Notes: a model not told the origin generated them from the sequence alone. Counted from the first letter of the stretch, positions 14,763-25,006 are shown. The stretch is 36,914 nt of DNA from Collinsella sp. (GCA_019419545.1 DXZT01000049.1:1-36914), one strand, 5' to 3'. A program made the numbers and translations.

Positions 14763-15980
14763 TCAACGGTCATCGTCCTTCAGCAAGCGCCACAGCGTTG
14801 TACGGCTTATGCCCAGCACCTCCGCCGCACGGGTTCGGTTGCCGTGGAGATGGTCTACAACCAGATGCGCGATATCTCGCTCGGTATCGGCCAGCGGTCG
14901 CAGGATATACAGGTCACTTTCGAGCGTCGGGGCGCCAAAGGTTGCGGTCTTAATCACGTCCTCTTGGGCGAGCACTTCCTCCGCCACAGCGCGGTCCACC
15001 GTGCCCGTCCCCGCCAATATATACAGTCGTTCCGAGACCTCGCGGAGCTGCAGATAATTGCGCGGCCAGCGGTAAGCATCGAGCGTCTTCGTCGCCGCGG
15101 CAGACAGCGTGGGTGCTGCCGTCTCAAATGCATCAGCGAGATATTCCAAATAGCGCGCAACCTTCGTCGACGCGGCTCCCTGCTCGGCGACTGCCGGCGC
15201 CACGCTCACCGCACAGGCGAAGCGCTCGGTCACAAACGCGGCTTGATCACTTTCGCCGCCGCCCGGCATGTCATTCGCTGTCAGCACCACATGGCAGCGC
15301 GTCGCCAACGCAGTGTCGGTCATCGTGGAGACCAGCTCGCGGAGGCGCTGGGGGCCAACCGCATTCCAGCCCTCAATGCAAAGGGTCAGCCCCGTTTGGA
15401 ACAACGGCGATTCGGCGCTTTTGAGCACATGGCGCCAACCGCGCTCGGTGAGCTCATCAAGCGCAAGGGAAACAAAGGGCTGATCGGCAAAAGGACCGTC
15501 CAGATAGAGGCGCTTGGCGATCTCGATCTGACCCGCTCCCAGCTCACCCTCGAGCATAAGGGGCACACCGCGCGCGTAGCTCTCGGCAACCGGCGCAGCC
15601 ACCGAGGCCGCCCCCTCAACGATGCCGTACGCGCTCGATTCGTAGCGGGCCTCAACCTCGTCGGCGTTGAGCCACTCGATGCCCGCATGCGCCGCGGCGC
15701 CGCGCACCTCGCGGACCACGACGACCCAAAGGCCCCCGCCCTCTTTGTCGGTGGGGCGAACGGTCAGGCTCAGGCGCGTACCCGCACGCCCCATAACCAG
15801 ACGCGCGCCGTCTCCTATACGGTCGAGGCGCTCAGCGACAAAAGCCGCCACATCCCGCTCGAGCGCCGCGTCATTCATGGTCGAGATCGCGACGTCCCCA
15901 CGCGCATCGATTGCCAATGCCGAGGCCCCGGCAGCAGCCAGGGCCTCGGTCAAGATGTTCAGCTTGGCATCGCTATCCAT
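14763..15980 (-). CDS. Degenerate sigma-54-activator-like regulator with Fis-type HTH
   Basis: The product is about 405 aa. Residues 1-125 are a sensory-like region. About 130-330 correspond to the AAA+ domain of NtrC-type activators, but the key motifs are gone. Walker A reads GELGAGQIEIA (145-155; Lys replaced by Gln), the GAFTGA loop is absent, and Walker B is CIEGWN. The C-terminus (about 370-400) is an intact Fis-type helix-turn-helix: NRTRAAEVLGISRTTLWRLL. It should bind DNA but not hydrolyse ATP or open sigma-54 promoters. The ATG at 15980 has only a weak ribosome site. The neighbouring exporter is a possible target. Confidence 0.7.
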   Translation of the reverse strand: MDSDAKLNILTEALAAAGASALAIDARGDVAISTMNDAALERDVAAFVAERLDRIGDGARLVMGRAGTRLSLTVRPTDKEGGGLWVVVVREVRGAAAHAGIEWLNADEVEARYESSAYGIVEGAASVAAPVAESYARGVPLMLEGELGAGQIEIAKRLYLDGPFADQPFVSLALDELTERGWRHVLKSAESPLFQTGLTLCIEGWNAVGPQRLRELVSTMTDTALATRCHVVLTANDMPGGGESDQAAFVTERFACAVSVAPAVAEQGAASTKVARYLEYLADAFETAAPTLSAAATKTLDAYRWPRNYLQLREVSERLYILAGTGTVDRAVAEEVLAQEDVIKTATFGAPTLESDLYILRPLADTERDIAHLVVDHLHGNRTRAAEVLGISRTTLWRLLKDDDR

Positions 15981-16105
15981 TATTTGCCCCTGTCCGCAGC
16001 GACGTGCAACCGTCGACGGTCGCACGACCGAGTGTTTCAAAATTGAACGATATTGCTCACCAAACACTATAGGGCAGAAAGCGCCGTCCTGCGAGTATAG
16101 GTGTT

Positions 16106-16193
16106 GCCCCGCATCGCCATCCTGGCGGGGCGATAAGAGCTCTTCGGGACTTATAAACCTGCGGACAAGCCATACCCGCAAGAGCTCCTATCG
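16106..16193 (-). repeat. Tandem hairpins downstream of the YeiH gene
   Basis: GCCCCGC/GCGGGGC (16106-16112, 16125-16131) is followed by a longer inverted repeat, 16131-16148 with 16175-16193 (CGATA-GAGCTCTT-GGG), with one bulge. They lie 54-141 bases past the YeiH stop on the minus strand. They could be terminator-like or REP remnants. No T-run was seen. Confidence 0.4.
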
Positions 16194-16246
16194 CTCCACC
16201 GCAGACATGCGCTCACCAGCACGCAGCACGCAAACAAGCTACTTCT

Positions 16247-17281
16247 CTACCAGATTCCCAGTACGTGTTGCATTCCCAAACTCATGCACGCAATGCCAAT
16301 CCAGCAGCAAAAGCCCAGCGCGATGGGCTTGCCGCCCTTTTTGACCAGCTCGACGATATCGGTATTAAAACCAATAGCCGCCATGGCCATCACGATAAAG
16401 AACTTCGACAGCTCCTTGATGGGCGCCGTAAAGGACGCGGGAAGCTGAAGCACCGTGGTGATCACACTCGCCAGCACAAAGAACAGCACAAACATGGGAA
16501 ACGCGCGTTTAAGCGAGAACGTGCTTTTGGCGTCGCCGCCGGCCTTGCGTGCTAGATGCATCTGCCAGCATGCGAGGACCAACGTGATGGGAATGATAGC
16601 CAGCGTCCTGGTGAGCTTGACCACCGTGGCGCTCTCGAGCACATTGGCGCCGGGATGCATGCTGTCCCAAGCGCTCGCCGCAGCCGTTACGGACGAGGTG
16701 TCGTTGATGGCGGTACCGGCAAACAGGCCGAAGCCCTCGTTGGTCAGCCCGAGCATGCCGCCAAGCGTCGGAAACACGAGCGCCGCGATAACGTTAAACA
16801 GGAAGATGACCGAAATGGCCTGGGCAATCTCGCGATCGTCGGCATCGATGACGGGTGCGGTCGCAGCGATGGCCGAACCGCCGCAAATCGACGAACCCAC
16901 ACCCACAAGCGTCGCGATCTTACCCGGCACGTTCATAACGTGGCAGAGCACAAAGGCGATGACAAGCGAGGTCGAGATTGTCGCCACGATAATCGGCAGC
17001 GACTGGGCGCCCTTGGACAGAATCTGGGAGAGGTTCATGCCAAAGCCAAGCAGGATAACCGCGTACTGCAAGACTTTTTTGGACGTATAGGTGACGCCGG
17101 CGGCGAGCTGTTCGCGACGATTCTTGGGAAAGACGAGCGCCAGGACCATGCCAAAGAGGATGGCAAATACCGGCCCACCGACCACCTCAATCTGTTTGCC
17201 GAGCAACGTCGCGGGAATGGCGATGATCAGGCAGAACAAGACGCCCTTCCAGCGCTCGCGTACGATATTTGCCAGTTGCAT
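16247..17281 (-). CDS. yeiH: YeiH-family (UPF0324/PSE) inner-membrane protein, putative sulfate exporter
   Basis: The product is 344 aa with about ten membrane segments. The family hallmarks are GVGSSICGGSAIAATAPVI (about 140) and GTAINDTSSVTAAA (about 190). Family members are annotated as putative sulfate exporters, and some have been tied to taurine or sulfonate breakdown; the substrate here is not shown. The start at 17281 follows AAGGAA. The divergent GntR/FCD regulator 164 bases away is the best candidate regulator. Confidence 0.9.
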   Translation of the reverse strand: MQLANIVRERWKGVLFCLIIAIPATLLGKQIEVVGGPVFAILFGMVLALVFPKNRREQLAAGVTYTSKKVLQYAVILLGFGMNLSQILSKGAQSLPIIVATISTSLVIAFVLCHVMNVPGKIATLVGVGSSICGGSAIAATAPVIDADDREIAQAISVIFLFNVIAALVFPTLGGMLGLTNEGFGLFAGTAINDTSSVTAAASAWDSMHPGANVLESATVVKLTRTLAIIPITLVLACWQMHLARKAGGDAKSTFSLKRAFPMFVLFFVLASVITTVLQLPASFTAPIKELSKFFIVMAMAAIGFNTDIVELVKKGGKPIALGFCCWIGIACMSLGMQHVLGIW

Positions 17282-17444
17282 ATGGGATTCCTTCTTTCTA
17301 TTTCACGTTTGCGACGGCTTATGATACGGCAACATTGAGCGCAGCCTTGCGCAAACACAGACTAAGATGCCGCAATAGTTCTCGGGCAACAGCCGAATTG
17401 CCCACCGCGGAGAGCTGATTCGCGGCATAATTAACAACTGACAT

Positions 17445-18176
17445 ATGAGTTTGATAGAACAGTTGCGAGGCGCTATGGAAGAATCGATGCACGTCGGCGA
17501 GCAGGAAACGAGCCTACAGGACCAGTCCTACCACACCATTCGACGCAAAATCGTCTACCTGGACTACAAGCCGGGCGAAAAGCTGGGCGTCAAGCAACTT
17601 TGCGACGACCTGGATATGGGGCGCACCCCTGTGCGCGAGGCTTTGGTTCGCTTGGCGCAGGAAGGCCTGGTGCGCACCGTGCCCCAGAGCGGCACCTACG
17701 TCTCACCCATCAACCTCACCCTTGCCGAGAGTGCCTGCTACATCCGCGAGCATCTGGAAAAGCAGGTGATTGTGGAGTGCTGTGCGCGCGCCACGTCGGC
17801 CGGCATCGAGCAGCTCGACCGCGCCATCGCGCTGCAGGAAAAGGCCATGGCCGAAGAGGATCGCATCGGCTTCTTTTTGAGCGACAACCTCATGCATCAC
17901 ATGATTTTTAGCATCGCATGTCGCAGCACCGTGTGGTCGTGGCTCGAAGAGACCAATGCCGACCTGGAGCGCTTCCGCTGGCTGCGCGCCGCCACGCAGG
18001 TTCTCGACAATCAGGACATCGTGAACGAGCACAAGCAGATTCGCCGCGCTATCGCCGGTCGCGACCCCATCGAAGCGAGCTTTTTGGTTAGCAAGCACCT
18101 GCATATGATGTTCCGCAACCAGACCGAGGTTCTGGACCAGTTCCCCGAGTACTTCGAGACCAGCAAGCTCCGCTAA
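17445..18176 (+). CDS. GntR-family regulator, FadR/FCD subfamily
   Basis: The product is 243 aa. The winged helix-turn-helix covers about residues 23-88: SYHTIRRKIVYLDYKPGEKLGVKQLCDDLDMGRTPVREALVRLAQEGLV. The FCD ligand-binding helical bundle follows, with metal-type residues in a helix near MHHMIF and the late H of HLHMMF. FCD proteins bind organic acids. It is divergent from yeiH and probably controls it. The start is uncertain: ATG 17445 has almost no leader if the -10 is CATAAT at 17425-17430, while ATG 17475 has GAGG 4 bases upstream. The stop codon is part of a repeat copy. Confidence 0.9.
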   Translation: MSLIEQLRGAMEESMHVGEQETSLQDQSYHTIRRKIVYLDYKPGEKLGVKQLCDDLDMGRTPVREALVRLAQEGLVRTVPQSGTYVSPINLTLAESACYIREHLEKQVIVECCARATSAGIEQLDRAIALQEKAMAEEDRIGFFLSDNLMHHMIFSIACRSTVWSWLEETNADLERFRWLRAATQVLDNQDIVNEHKQIRRAIAGRDPIEASFLVSKHLHMMFRNQTEVLDQFPEYFETSKLR

Positions 18177-18224
18177 CCTGCCAAAAAGGGACAGGTTCAT
18201 TTTGGTAGGTTTTATCTGGTCAAA
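18175..18224 (+). repeat. GGGACAGGTT repeat, copy 1
   Basis: AACCTGCCAAAA pairs with TTTTGGTAGGTT around an AGGGACAGGTTCA loop, and TTTATCTGG follows. It overlaps the GntR stop codon. Related copies occur at 20351, 24919 and 25758. Confidence 0.8.
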
Positions 18225-18231
18225 TGCAGAA

Positions 18232-18267
18232 AAGGCCCGGCTCCGTCTTGATGCGGAGCCGGGCCTT
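18232..18267 (-). terminator. Terminator of glmS
   Basis: Perfect 14 bp stem AAGGCCCGGCTCCG (18232-18245 with 18254-18267), 24 bases past the glmS stop on the minus strand, ending in TTTT. Confidence 0.88.
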
Positions 18268-18290
18268 AGCTGCTAGAACGGCGGAACCAA

Positions 18291-20138
<1,848 letters not shown>

Positions 20139-20239
20139 AGGATAAATCCCTTCGTCCGCTTGACTGCAAAACGTCCACGCACAGGGGGCGCTGAGACGCA
20201 TAACGTTCGAGTATTGTACTCACGCAAACGCAAGCTGAT

Positions 20240-20273
20240 ATACCAGAAGTGGTATCTCAACTTAGATACCACT
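20240..20273. promoter_or_regulatory. GntR-type operator upstream of glmS
   Basis: AGTGGTATCT-CAACTT-AGATACCACT is a perfect 10 bp inverted repeat (20248-20257, 20264-20273). A second overlapping palindrome, ATACCA-GAAG-TGGTAT, is at 20240-20255. GTGGTAT half-sites resemble those of HutC-type GntR regulators of amino-sugar genes (NagR/DasR class). A -10-like TACAAT for glmS lies at 20218-20213. The regulator itself is not in this window. Confidence 0.6.
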
Positions 20274-20350
20274 CGATGCACACACGTCCAGCCGGTCCAA
20301 ACCACCACAAAGGTACCTGCCCCCTTCGTGGTGGTCGCGCTGGCAACGGC

Positions 20351-20401
20351 GTTTCCCCAGATAAACCTGCCAAAATAAACCTGTCCCTTTTTGGTAGGTT
20401 T
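20351..20401 (-). repeat. GGGACAGGTT repeat, copy 2 (inverted)
   Basis: Read on the minus strand it matches copies 3 and 4 almost throughout: CCTACCAAAAAGGGACAGG, TTTATTTTGGCAGG, TTATCTGGGGAAAC. It lies just before the LacI -10 (TGCTACAAT, 20406-20414) and may supply its upstream promoter sequence. The rest of 20139-20449 holds the glmS promoter and operator and no other gene. Confidence 0.85.
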
Positions 20402-20449
20402 GGGATGCTACAATCTGGCTTGTACTTGAAACGCATCAAAGGGGCCGCT

Positions 20450-21583
20450 ATGGCAAAGGTAAAAATCAGCGACGTCGCGCGCGAGGCCGGGGTTTCGTTG
20501 GGCACGGTTTCCAACGCGCTCAACCATCCCGAAAAGTTGCGCCCCGAGACCCTCAAGCTCATCAACGAGACCATCAATCGCCTGGGCTACCTGCCCAACC
20601 AAAGCGCTCGTCAGCTCGCGGGCGGCGCCACCAAGTCTTTTGGCCTGGTGCTCCCCCGTCTCGATCACGGCTTTTCGCTCCAAATCGCCAGCGGCGCCCA
20701 CAACGAGGCCCGTAAGCACGGCTACGACCTGCTCATCGCCAACGCCGATAACGACGATATTCTCGAGGACCATTACCTGCGCTACTTTATGGGCACCCAA
20801 ATGTCCGGCGTCATGGTTCAGCCCATGGCATCCCCCGACTGGCATCCCGTCATGGCCAAGATGCCCGTGCCGATCGTCCACCTGGACATCCATTGCTCCG
20901 AGCCCGGCTACTACGTAGCGGCCGACAACGAGGCCCAGGGTCGCATCATTGCCGAACTCGCCATCGCCCGCGGTGCACGCCATATCACCGTTGTGGGTAG
21001 AGCAGCATTTATGCAACTCACCCTGCGCGTCCTTGGCATTCATAAGGCACTCGCCCTACACCCCGATATCAAGATCGAAGTCATCGACGCCGGCGAATGG
21101 AATACCGCCGCCGACGGCTACGGCATCGGCGCCCAAATCGCCGCGCGCCCCGCCGACGAACGCCCCGATTTTGTCGTCGGCCTGACCGACGTGTTGGCCT
21201 CGGGCGTTATCTCGGCGCTGGTCGACAAGGGCATCTCTGTCCCCGGGCAAGTACGCGTAGCAGGTTGCGATGGCAACCCGCTCGCTTGGAGCGGATCGGT
21301 CCCGCTCACTACGGTAGCGCCCCCGGGCTACGAGATTGGCCGCAAGGGTGTCCAACTGCTCATGGAGCAAATCGAGGATAAACCTGCCGCCAAGACCAAA
21401 CGAGTCCGCATCGGCTCCGCCGCGCGCACCGTCACCACGGTCACGGCCACCGAGGACATTAACCGTCAGGAGCTCGTGCGCCCCTTCTTGCTCGAGCGCG
21501 TAAGCACCCAAAAGGCCGAGCAACACCCGGTGGGCCCGTCCGCGGCCCCTATAACCGACATCAATCTGGGCGCCTACCTGTAA
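20450..21583 (+). CDS. LacI-family transcriptional regulator
   Basis: The product is 377 aa. The helix-turn-helix and hinge are at residues 4-60: ISDVAREAGVSLGTVSNALNHPEKL, then LGYLPNQSARQLA. A periplasmic-binding-protein-like effector domain follows (about 65-330). A 40-residue C-terminal tail beyond the usual end closes with INLGAYL. Such proteins repress sugar or nucleoside genes; no sugar genes are adjacent, so the target and ligand are unknown. ATG 20450 follows AAAGGGG. It is divergent from glmS, but glmS-box-type operators are GntR, not LacI. Confidence 0.93.
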   Translation: MAKVKISDVAREAGVSLGTVSNALNHPEKLRPETLKLINETINRLGYLPNQSARQLAGGATKSFGLVLPRLDHGFSLQIASGAHNEARKHGYDLLIANADNDDILEDHYLRYFMGTQMSGVMVQPMASPDWHPVMAKMPVPIVHLDIHCSEPGYYVAADNEAQGRIIAELAIARGARHITVVGRAAFMQLTLRVLGIHKALALHPDIKIEVIDAGEWNTAADGYGIGAQIAARPADERPDFVVGLTDVLASGVISALVDKGISVPGQVRVAGCDGNPLAWSGSVPLTTVAPPGYEIGRKGVQLLMEQIEDKPAAKTKRVRIGSAARTVTTVTATEDINRQELVRPFLLERVSTQKAEQHPVGPSAAPITDINLGAYL

Positions 21584-21586
21584 CAA

Positions 21587-21624
21587 AAAACGCCGCAACG
21601 GGAACAGTCCCGCTGCGGCGTTTT
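21587..21624 (+). terminator. Terminator after the LacI gene
   Basis: A 17-base stem with one mismatch (21587-21603, 21608-21624), CGCCGCAACGGGA type, ending TTTT, just past the stop. Confidence 0.85.
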
Positions 21625-21676
21625 GCTGGCCCCATGTTCCCTCCCCGTTTAGCCGGACCTGCGGCTACGGATATTT

Positions 21677-21731
21677 ATGGAATGTAATCTATTTTTCATT
21701 AACTTTTTTGTTAAAATAGATTCAATTCCAT
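21677..21731. repeat. AT-rich 55 bp palindrome before the ATPase gene
   Basis: ATGGAAT pairs with ATTCCAT and AATCTATTTT with AAAATAGATT (21677-21695, 21713-21731; two mismatches between). The surrounding 110 bases are far lower in GC than the rest of the window. This could be a promoter or operator region, or the edge of acquired DNA. Confidence 0.6.
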
Positions 21732-21796
21732 ATTTTTAGATATTTCCTATAAGTATTGATTTTGCTCCAGTTTTTTCTCGCCAAGAAAGGGGTTTC

Positions 21797-23002
21797 ATGA
21801 ATCTGATTGATCGCAAACAGTACCTCGACTGGCTCATTTCGTGGAAAGACTCGCACGTCATCAAGGTCGTTTCGGGCGTGCGAAGGTCCGGCAAATCAAA
21901 GCTATTCGAAATCTACCGTAGCTACCTGCGCGATCATGGAATCACAGGCGACCAGGTTATATCCCTCAACTTTGAAGACCTGGAGTTCGAGTCGCTTACG
22001 TCGTATAGAGCACTCTACGACTACATTTCCGCCAGACTCGTCCCCGATAAGATGAACTACGTTTTTCTGGACGAGATACAGCACGTCGAGCATTTCGAAA
22101 AAGCCGTCGACAGTCTTTTTATCAAGGACAATGTCGACCTCTACATAACCGGTTCCAACGCCTATCTGCTCTCGAGCGAACTGGCAACTTTGCTCTCCGG
22201 TCGCTACGTAGAGCTCAAGATGCTGCCCCTATCCTTTAAGGAGTTTTGCTCGGCAAAAACCAATGACGGAAAGGCTCCCGCGCAGTTGTTTGACGAGTAC
22301 ATCACCCGGGGCTCTTTTCCCTTTATCGCCGAGACGGGCATTCAAGGACCTCAGGCGCGCGATTATCTTATGAGCCTCTACGATACCATCGTCATACGCG
22401 ACGTTATCGAACGCCTGAAGGTCTCGGACGTCCCGACCCTGCGCGATATCACCAAGTTCCTACTCCATAGCATTGGAAACCGGATCTCGATTAAAAAAAT
22501 CTCCGACACGCTCTCGTCCAACGGCAACAAAACCGACCAGAAAACCGTAGCCAAGTACCTCAAAGGCTTAACAGACAGCCTTGTGCTGTACTTTGCTCCG
22601 CGCTATAACGTGCGCGGTCGGCAGCTTCTTTCAACAAACGGCAAATACTACGCCGTTGATCTTGGACTTAGAGGCGCTCTCGTCAAAACCCAAAGCAGCG
22701 ATATCGGTCATATCCTCGAAAATGTTGTTTATCTCGAGCTCCTACGCCGTGGATACGACGTCTACGTGGGCGATATCGACGGCGGGGAAATCGATTTTGT
22801 TGCCCTAAAGTCAGACGAGACAGCCTATTTTCAAGTTTCAGCCACAACGCTCGACGAAACTACCCTCAATCGAGAGTTGGCCCCCTTTAAGAAGGTCCGA
22901 GACAACTACCCCAAGACGCTTCTTACGCTCGACACGCTGTTTGCGGACGCGAACTACGAAGGAGTCCGCAAGCGCAACGTGATCGACTGGCTCCTGGAGT
23001 AA
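21797..23002 (+). CDS. P-loop ATPase with DUF4143 (AAA_14-type)
   Basis: The product is 401 aa. Walker A is GVRRSGKS (27-34) and Walker B VFLDEIQ (89-95), followed by ITGSNAYLLS (sensor-like) and GRYVELKMLPLSFKEF, the standard signature of the AAA_14 family. The C-terminal DUF4143 half carries LENVVYLELLRRGYDVYVG and EIDFVAL, a pattern resembling restriction-endonuclease-like cores. These ATPases are common and variably present in gut bacteria; their function is unknown. The gene follows an AT-rich palindromic stretch, consistent with recent gain. ATG 21797 has AAAGGGG upstream. Confidence 0.9.
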   Translation: MNLIDRKQYLDWLISWKDSHVIKVVSGVRRSGKSKLFEIYRSYLRDHGITGDQVISLNFEDLEFESLTSYRALYDYISARLVPDKMNYVFLDEIQHVEHFEKAVDSLFIKDNVDLYITGSNAYLLSSELATLLSGRYVELKMLPLSFKEFCSAKTNDGKAPAQLFDEYITRGSFPFIAETGIQGPQARDYLMSLYDTIVIRDVIERLKVSDVPTLRDITKFLLHSIGNRISIKKISDTLSSNGNKTDQKTVAKYLKGLTDSLVLYFAPRYNVRGRQLLSTNGKYYAVDLGLRGALVKTQSSDIGHILENVVYLELLRRGYDVYVGDIDGGEIDFVALKSDETAYFQVSATTLDETTLNRELAPFKKVRDNYPKTLLTLDTLFADANYEGVRKRNVIDWLLE

Positions 23003-23070
23003 CTTGTAGCGTCATAACCCTCCGCCAGCTCCTTACCAAGGCCGCAGCCCCAGTCGCTTAAAGCACAATG

Positions 23071-23115
23071 CCCCTCTTATCGGCCAAAACAGCAATCTTG
23101 GCGTGATAAGAGGGG
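23071..23115 (+). terminator. Hairpin downstream of the ATPase gene
   Basis: CCCCTCTTATC (23071-23081) pairs perfectly with GATAAGAGGGG (23105-23115), with a nested GCCAA/TTGGC. There is no T-run after it, so it may act as an attenuator or processing stem rather than a standard terminator. Confidence 0.45.
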
Positions 23116-23203
23116 CTGACTGCGTCAGCGCCTCCACGCAGGCGCCGTTACCGTCACCGTCCCGCGGGATCGGGTGCGGGATATGGCGACTCACGTGCGA
23201 ACG

Positions 23204-23854
23204 CTAGCGCACAGCCTTGACCGCGGCCGGCAGATCGAACAGCGTATCGAGCACAGCCTCGCAGCCATCCACCACGTCCTGCGGCAGCGGCACGATATCG
23301 GGAACGGCAAAGACGTGGCAGCCGGCCGTGATGCCCGAGACGCAGCCGTTGCGAGAGTCCTCGACCACGGCACACTCCTCGGGCGCAAAGCCCGCGCGCT
23401 CGCAGGCGAGCAGGTACATCTCGGGATCGGGCTTGTCGTGTACGACGTCCTCGCCGCAGGTCACCGTCTCAAACTTATCAAAGAGGCCGACCGTCTTAAG
23501 GTTGCGCTCGGCGGTAACATGGCGCGACGACGTCGCAAGACCCACGTGATAGCCCGCGGTCAGCAGCTCGTCGAGGCACTCGGCGGCGCCGGCCTTAAGC
23601 TCCAGTTCGGTCTTGACCATCTCGTCGCGAATCTCCTTGTGACGACGATAGATCGCCTCGGTGGTTTCATGGCTGCCGTAATGCTTATCAAGGATGTCCA
23701 TAACATCGGGCAGCGTGCGGCCGATAAACTGATGGATCAGCGCTTCATCAATCGCGAGCCCCAGCTCAGCGGCGCCTGCCTTCCAGGCCTTAATCCCCAA
23801 ACGCTCGGTATCGACCAGCGTTCCATCCATGTCAAAAATAGCAGCCTTGATCAT
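23204..23854 (-). CDS. HAD-superfamily phosphatase, paralogue 1
   Basis: The product is 216 aa. FDMDGT (7-12; D8 nucleophile, D10 acid), TSS (motif II, about 107), and KPDPEMYL with a later EDSRNG (motifs III and IV) define a beta-phosphoglucomutase/phosphatase-like HAD enzyme with an alpha-helical cap (about 15-90). The substrate is unknown; sugar phosphates are likely. A close copy lies at 25007-25657. The C-terminal halves are nearly identical, while the cap domains differ. ATG 23854 follows GGGGGA. It is divergent from the LarE-like gene. Confidence 0.92.
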   Translation of the reverse strand: MIKAAIFDMDGTLVDTERLGIKAWKAGAAELGLAIDEALIHQFIGRTLPDVMDILDKHYGSHETTEAIYRRHKEIRDEMVKTELELKAGAAECLDELLTAGYHVGLATSSRHVTAERNLKTVGLFDKFETVTCGEDVVHDKPDPEMYLLACERAGFAPEECAVVEDSRNGCVSGITAGCHVFAVPDIVPLPQDVVDGCEAVLDTLFDLPAAVKAVR

Positions 23855-23914
23855 ATCGGTCCCCCATCGACTCTCGCTGTCGCATTGCCGCAACTCTACC
23901 GCATTTGGCAACTT

Positions 23915-23931
23915 GTATATAACGTATATAC
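23915..23931. promoter_or_regulatory. GTATAT-N5-ATATAC palindrome upstream of HAD 1
   Basis: GTATATAACGTATATAC, in the shared leader of the two HAD genes, is repeated at 25712-25727. It could be an operator or promoter between the divergent HAD and LarE-like genes. Confidence 0.45.
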
Positions 23932-24027
23932 TATATTGCACTTTCGTTACATAGATAGAAGTCTTATGGCAAGTAACGCATTAGGATTATAGTTTTCGAC
24001 CGAGTACTCAACGATAAGGATCGTTTC

Positions 24028-24906
24028 ATGATTTTAGACACCACGGCACCCGCAGAGGAGCTTCAAGACAAGCTATCGGCGCTCGAGCAGCTGCTTTTGG
24101 CATACGGACGCGTCGCCATCGGCTTTTCCGGTGGCGTCGACAGCAGCTTTTTGGCCGCCGTATGCGCCCGCATCATGCCTACCAACACCCTCCTCGTCCA
24201 TCTCACCACGCCGCTCATCGGCACGCCCGAACAGGCTTCGTTTGAACGGTCCGTTGACGGGCAAACCAATGAGGGACCGCATTTTAAGCTCCCCGTGCTC
24301 AACCTCTCGGTCGATCAGCTGCAGCTCCCCCAGGTAGCCTGCAACGACGCCGACCGCTGCTACCACTGCAAGCACGCCGGCTTTACCGCCATCGTCAACC
24401 ACGCCAGGTCGCTCGGCTTTCCCACCGTCATCGATGGCAGTAATGCAAGCGATCGCGGTGACTACCGCCCCGGCATGCGCGCCGCCCAGGAGCTCGGCGT
24501 ACGCTCCCCTCTTATGGAGGTCGGCTTTACCAAGGACGAAGAGCGCGAGTTGCTGCGTGCATGGGGCTACCCCGTTTGGAACCTGCCGGCGGGAGCCTGT
24601 CTTGCCACGCGCGTCCCCACGGGCGAGAAGCTCACGCGCGAGAAGGTCGATGTAATCCGCACCTGTGAGGACTACCTGCACGACCTTGGCCTGGACCAGG
24701 TCCGCGCACGCCTCGTCGGCGGCTGCATGCATATCGAGGCCGCGCCGGCAGACGTCGCCAAGATCGCCGCCCTCGGCAGCACCGCGGTCAACGACGAGGG
24801 CAAGGCCCCGCTTCCCGCCGCCATCGAGTCCACGCTGCGCGAGCTGGGCTGCGGCCATATCTCCCCCGAGGTCACCCCCTACATCCACGGCAACATGAAC
24901 CTTTAA
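24028..24906 (+). CDS. larE: LarE-like ATP-dependent sulfur transferase
   Basis: The product is 292 aa. A PP-loop, SGGVDSS (34-40), adenylates the substrate. Three cysteines stand out: C111 and C114 (RCYHCK) and C191 (GACLATRVPTG). C191 matches the LarE sacrificial-sulfur or cluster position, and the RCxxCK pair is seen in LarE homologues thought to carry an Fe-S cluster. LarE thiolates pyridinium dicarboxylate in making the nickel-pincer cofactor of lactate racemase. No larB, larC or larA is in this window, so another thiolation role is possible. It sits between two near-identical HAD genes. ATG 24028 follows AAGGA. Confidence 0.88.
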   Translation: MILDTTAPAEELQDKLSALEQLLLAYGRVAIGFSGGVDSSFLAAVCARIMPTNTLLVHLTTPLIGTPEQASFERSVDGQTNEGPHFKLPVLNLSVDQLQLPQVACNDADRCYHCKHAGFTAIVNHARSLGFPTVIDGSNASDRGDYRPGMRAAQELGVRSPLMEVGFTKDEERELLRAWGYPVWNLPAGACLATRVPTGEKLTREKVDVIRTCEDYLHDLGLDQVRARLVGGCMHIEAAPADVAKIAALGSTAVNDEGKAPLPAAIESTLRELGCGHISPEVTPYIHGNMNL

Positions 24907-24918
24907 GTTACGCCGTTT

Positions 24919-24968
24919 AACCTACCAAAAAGAGACAGGTTTATTTTGGCAGGTTTTATCTGGGGAAA
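24919..24968 (+). repeat. GGGACAGGTT repeat, copy 3
   Basis: ACCTACCAAAA, GAGACAGG, TTTATTTTGGCAGG and TTTATCTGGGGAAA occur in series. It starts 12 bases after the LarE-like stop. It differs from copy 4 at few positions. Confidence 0.85.
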
Positions 24969-25006
24969 TATCGCGGGGCCACCGTCATCAGCCTCGGCGC
25001 ATACCT

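Noticed and set aside
20139..20240. Possible glmS ribozyme in the glmS leader
   Set aside because: No P1/P2.1 fold or conserved ribozyme sequence could be found; the leader is too short for it.
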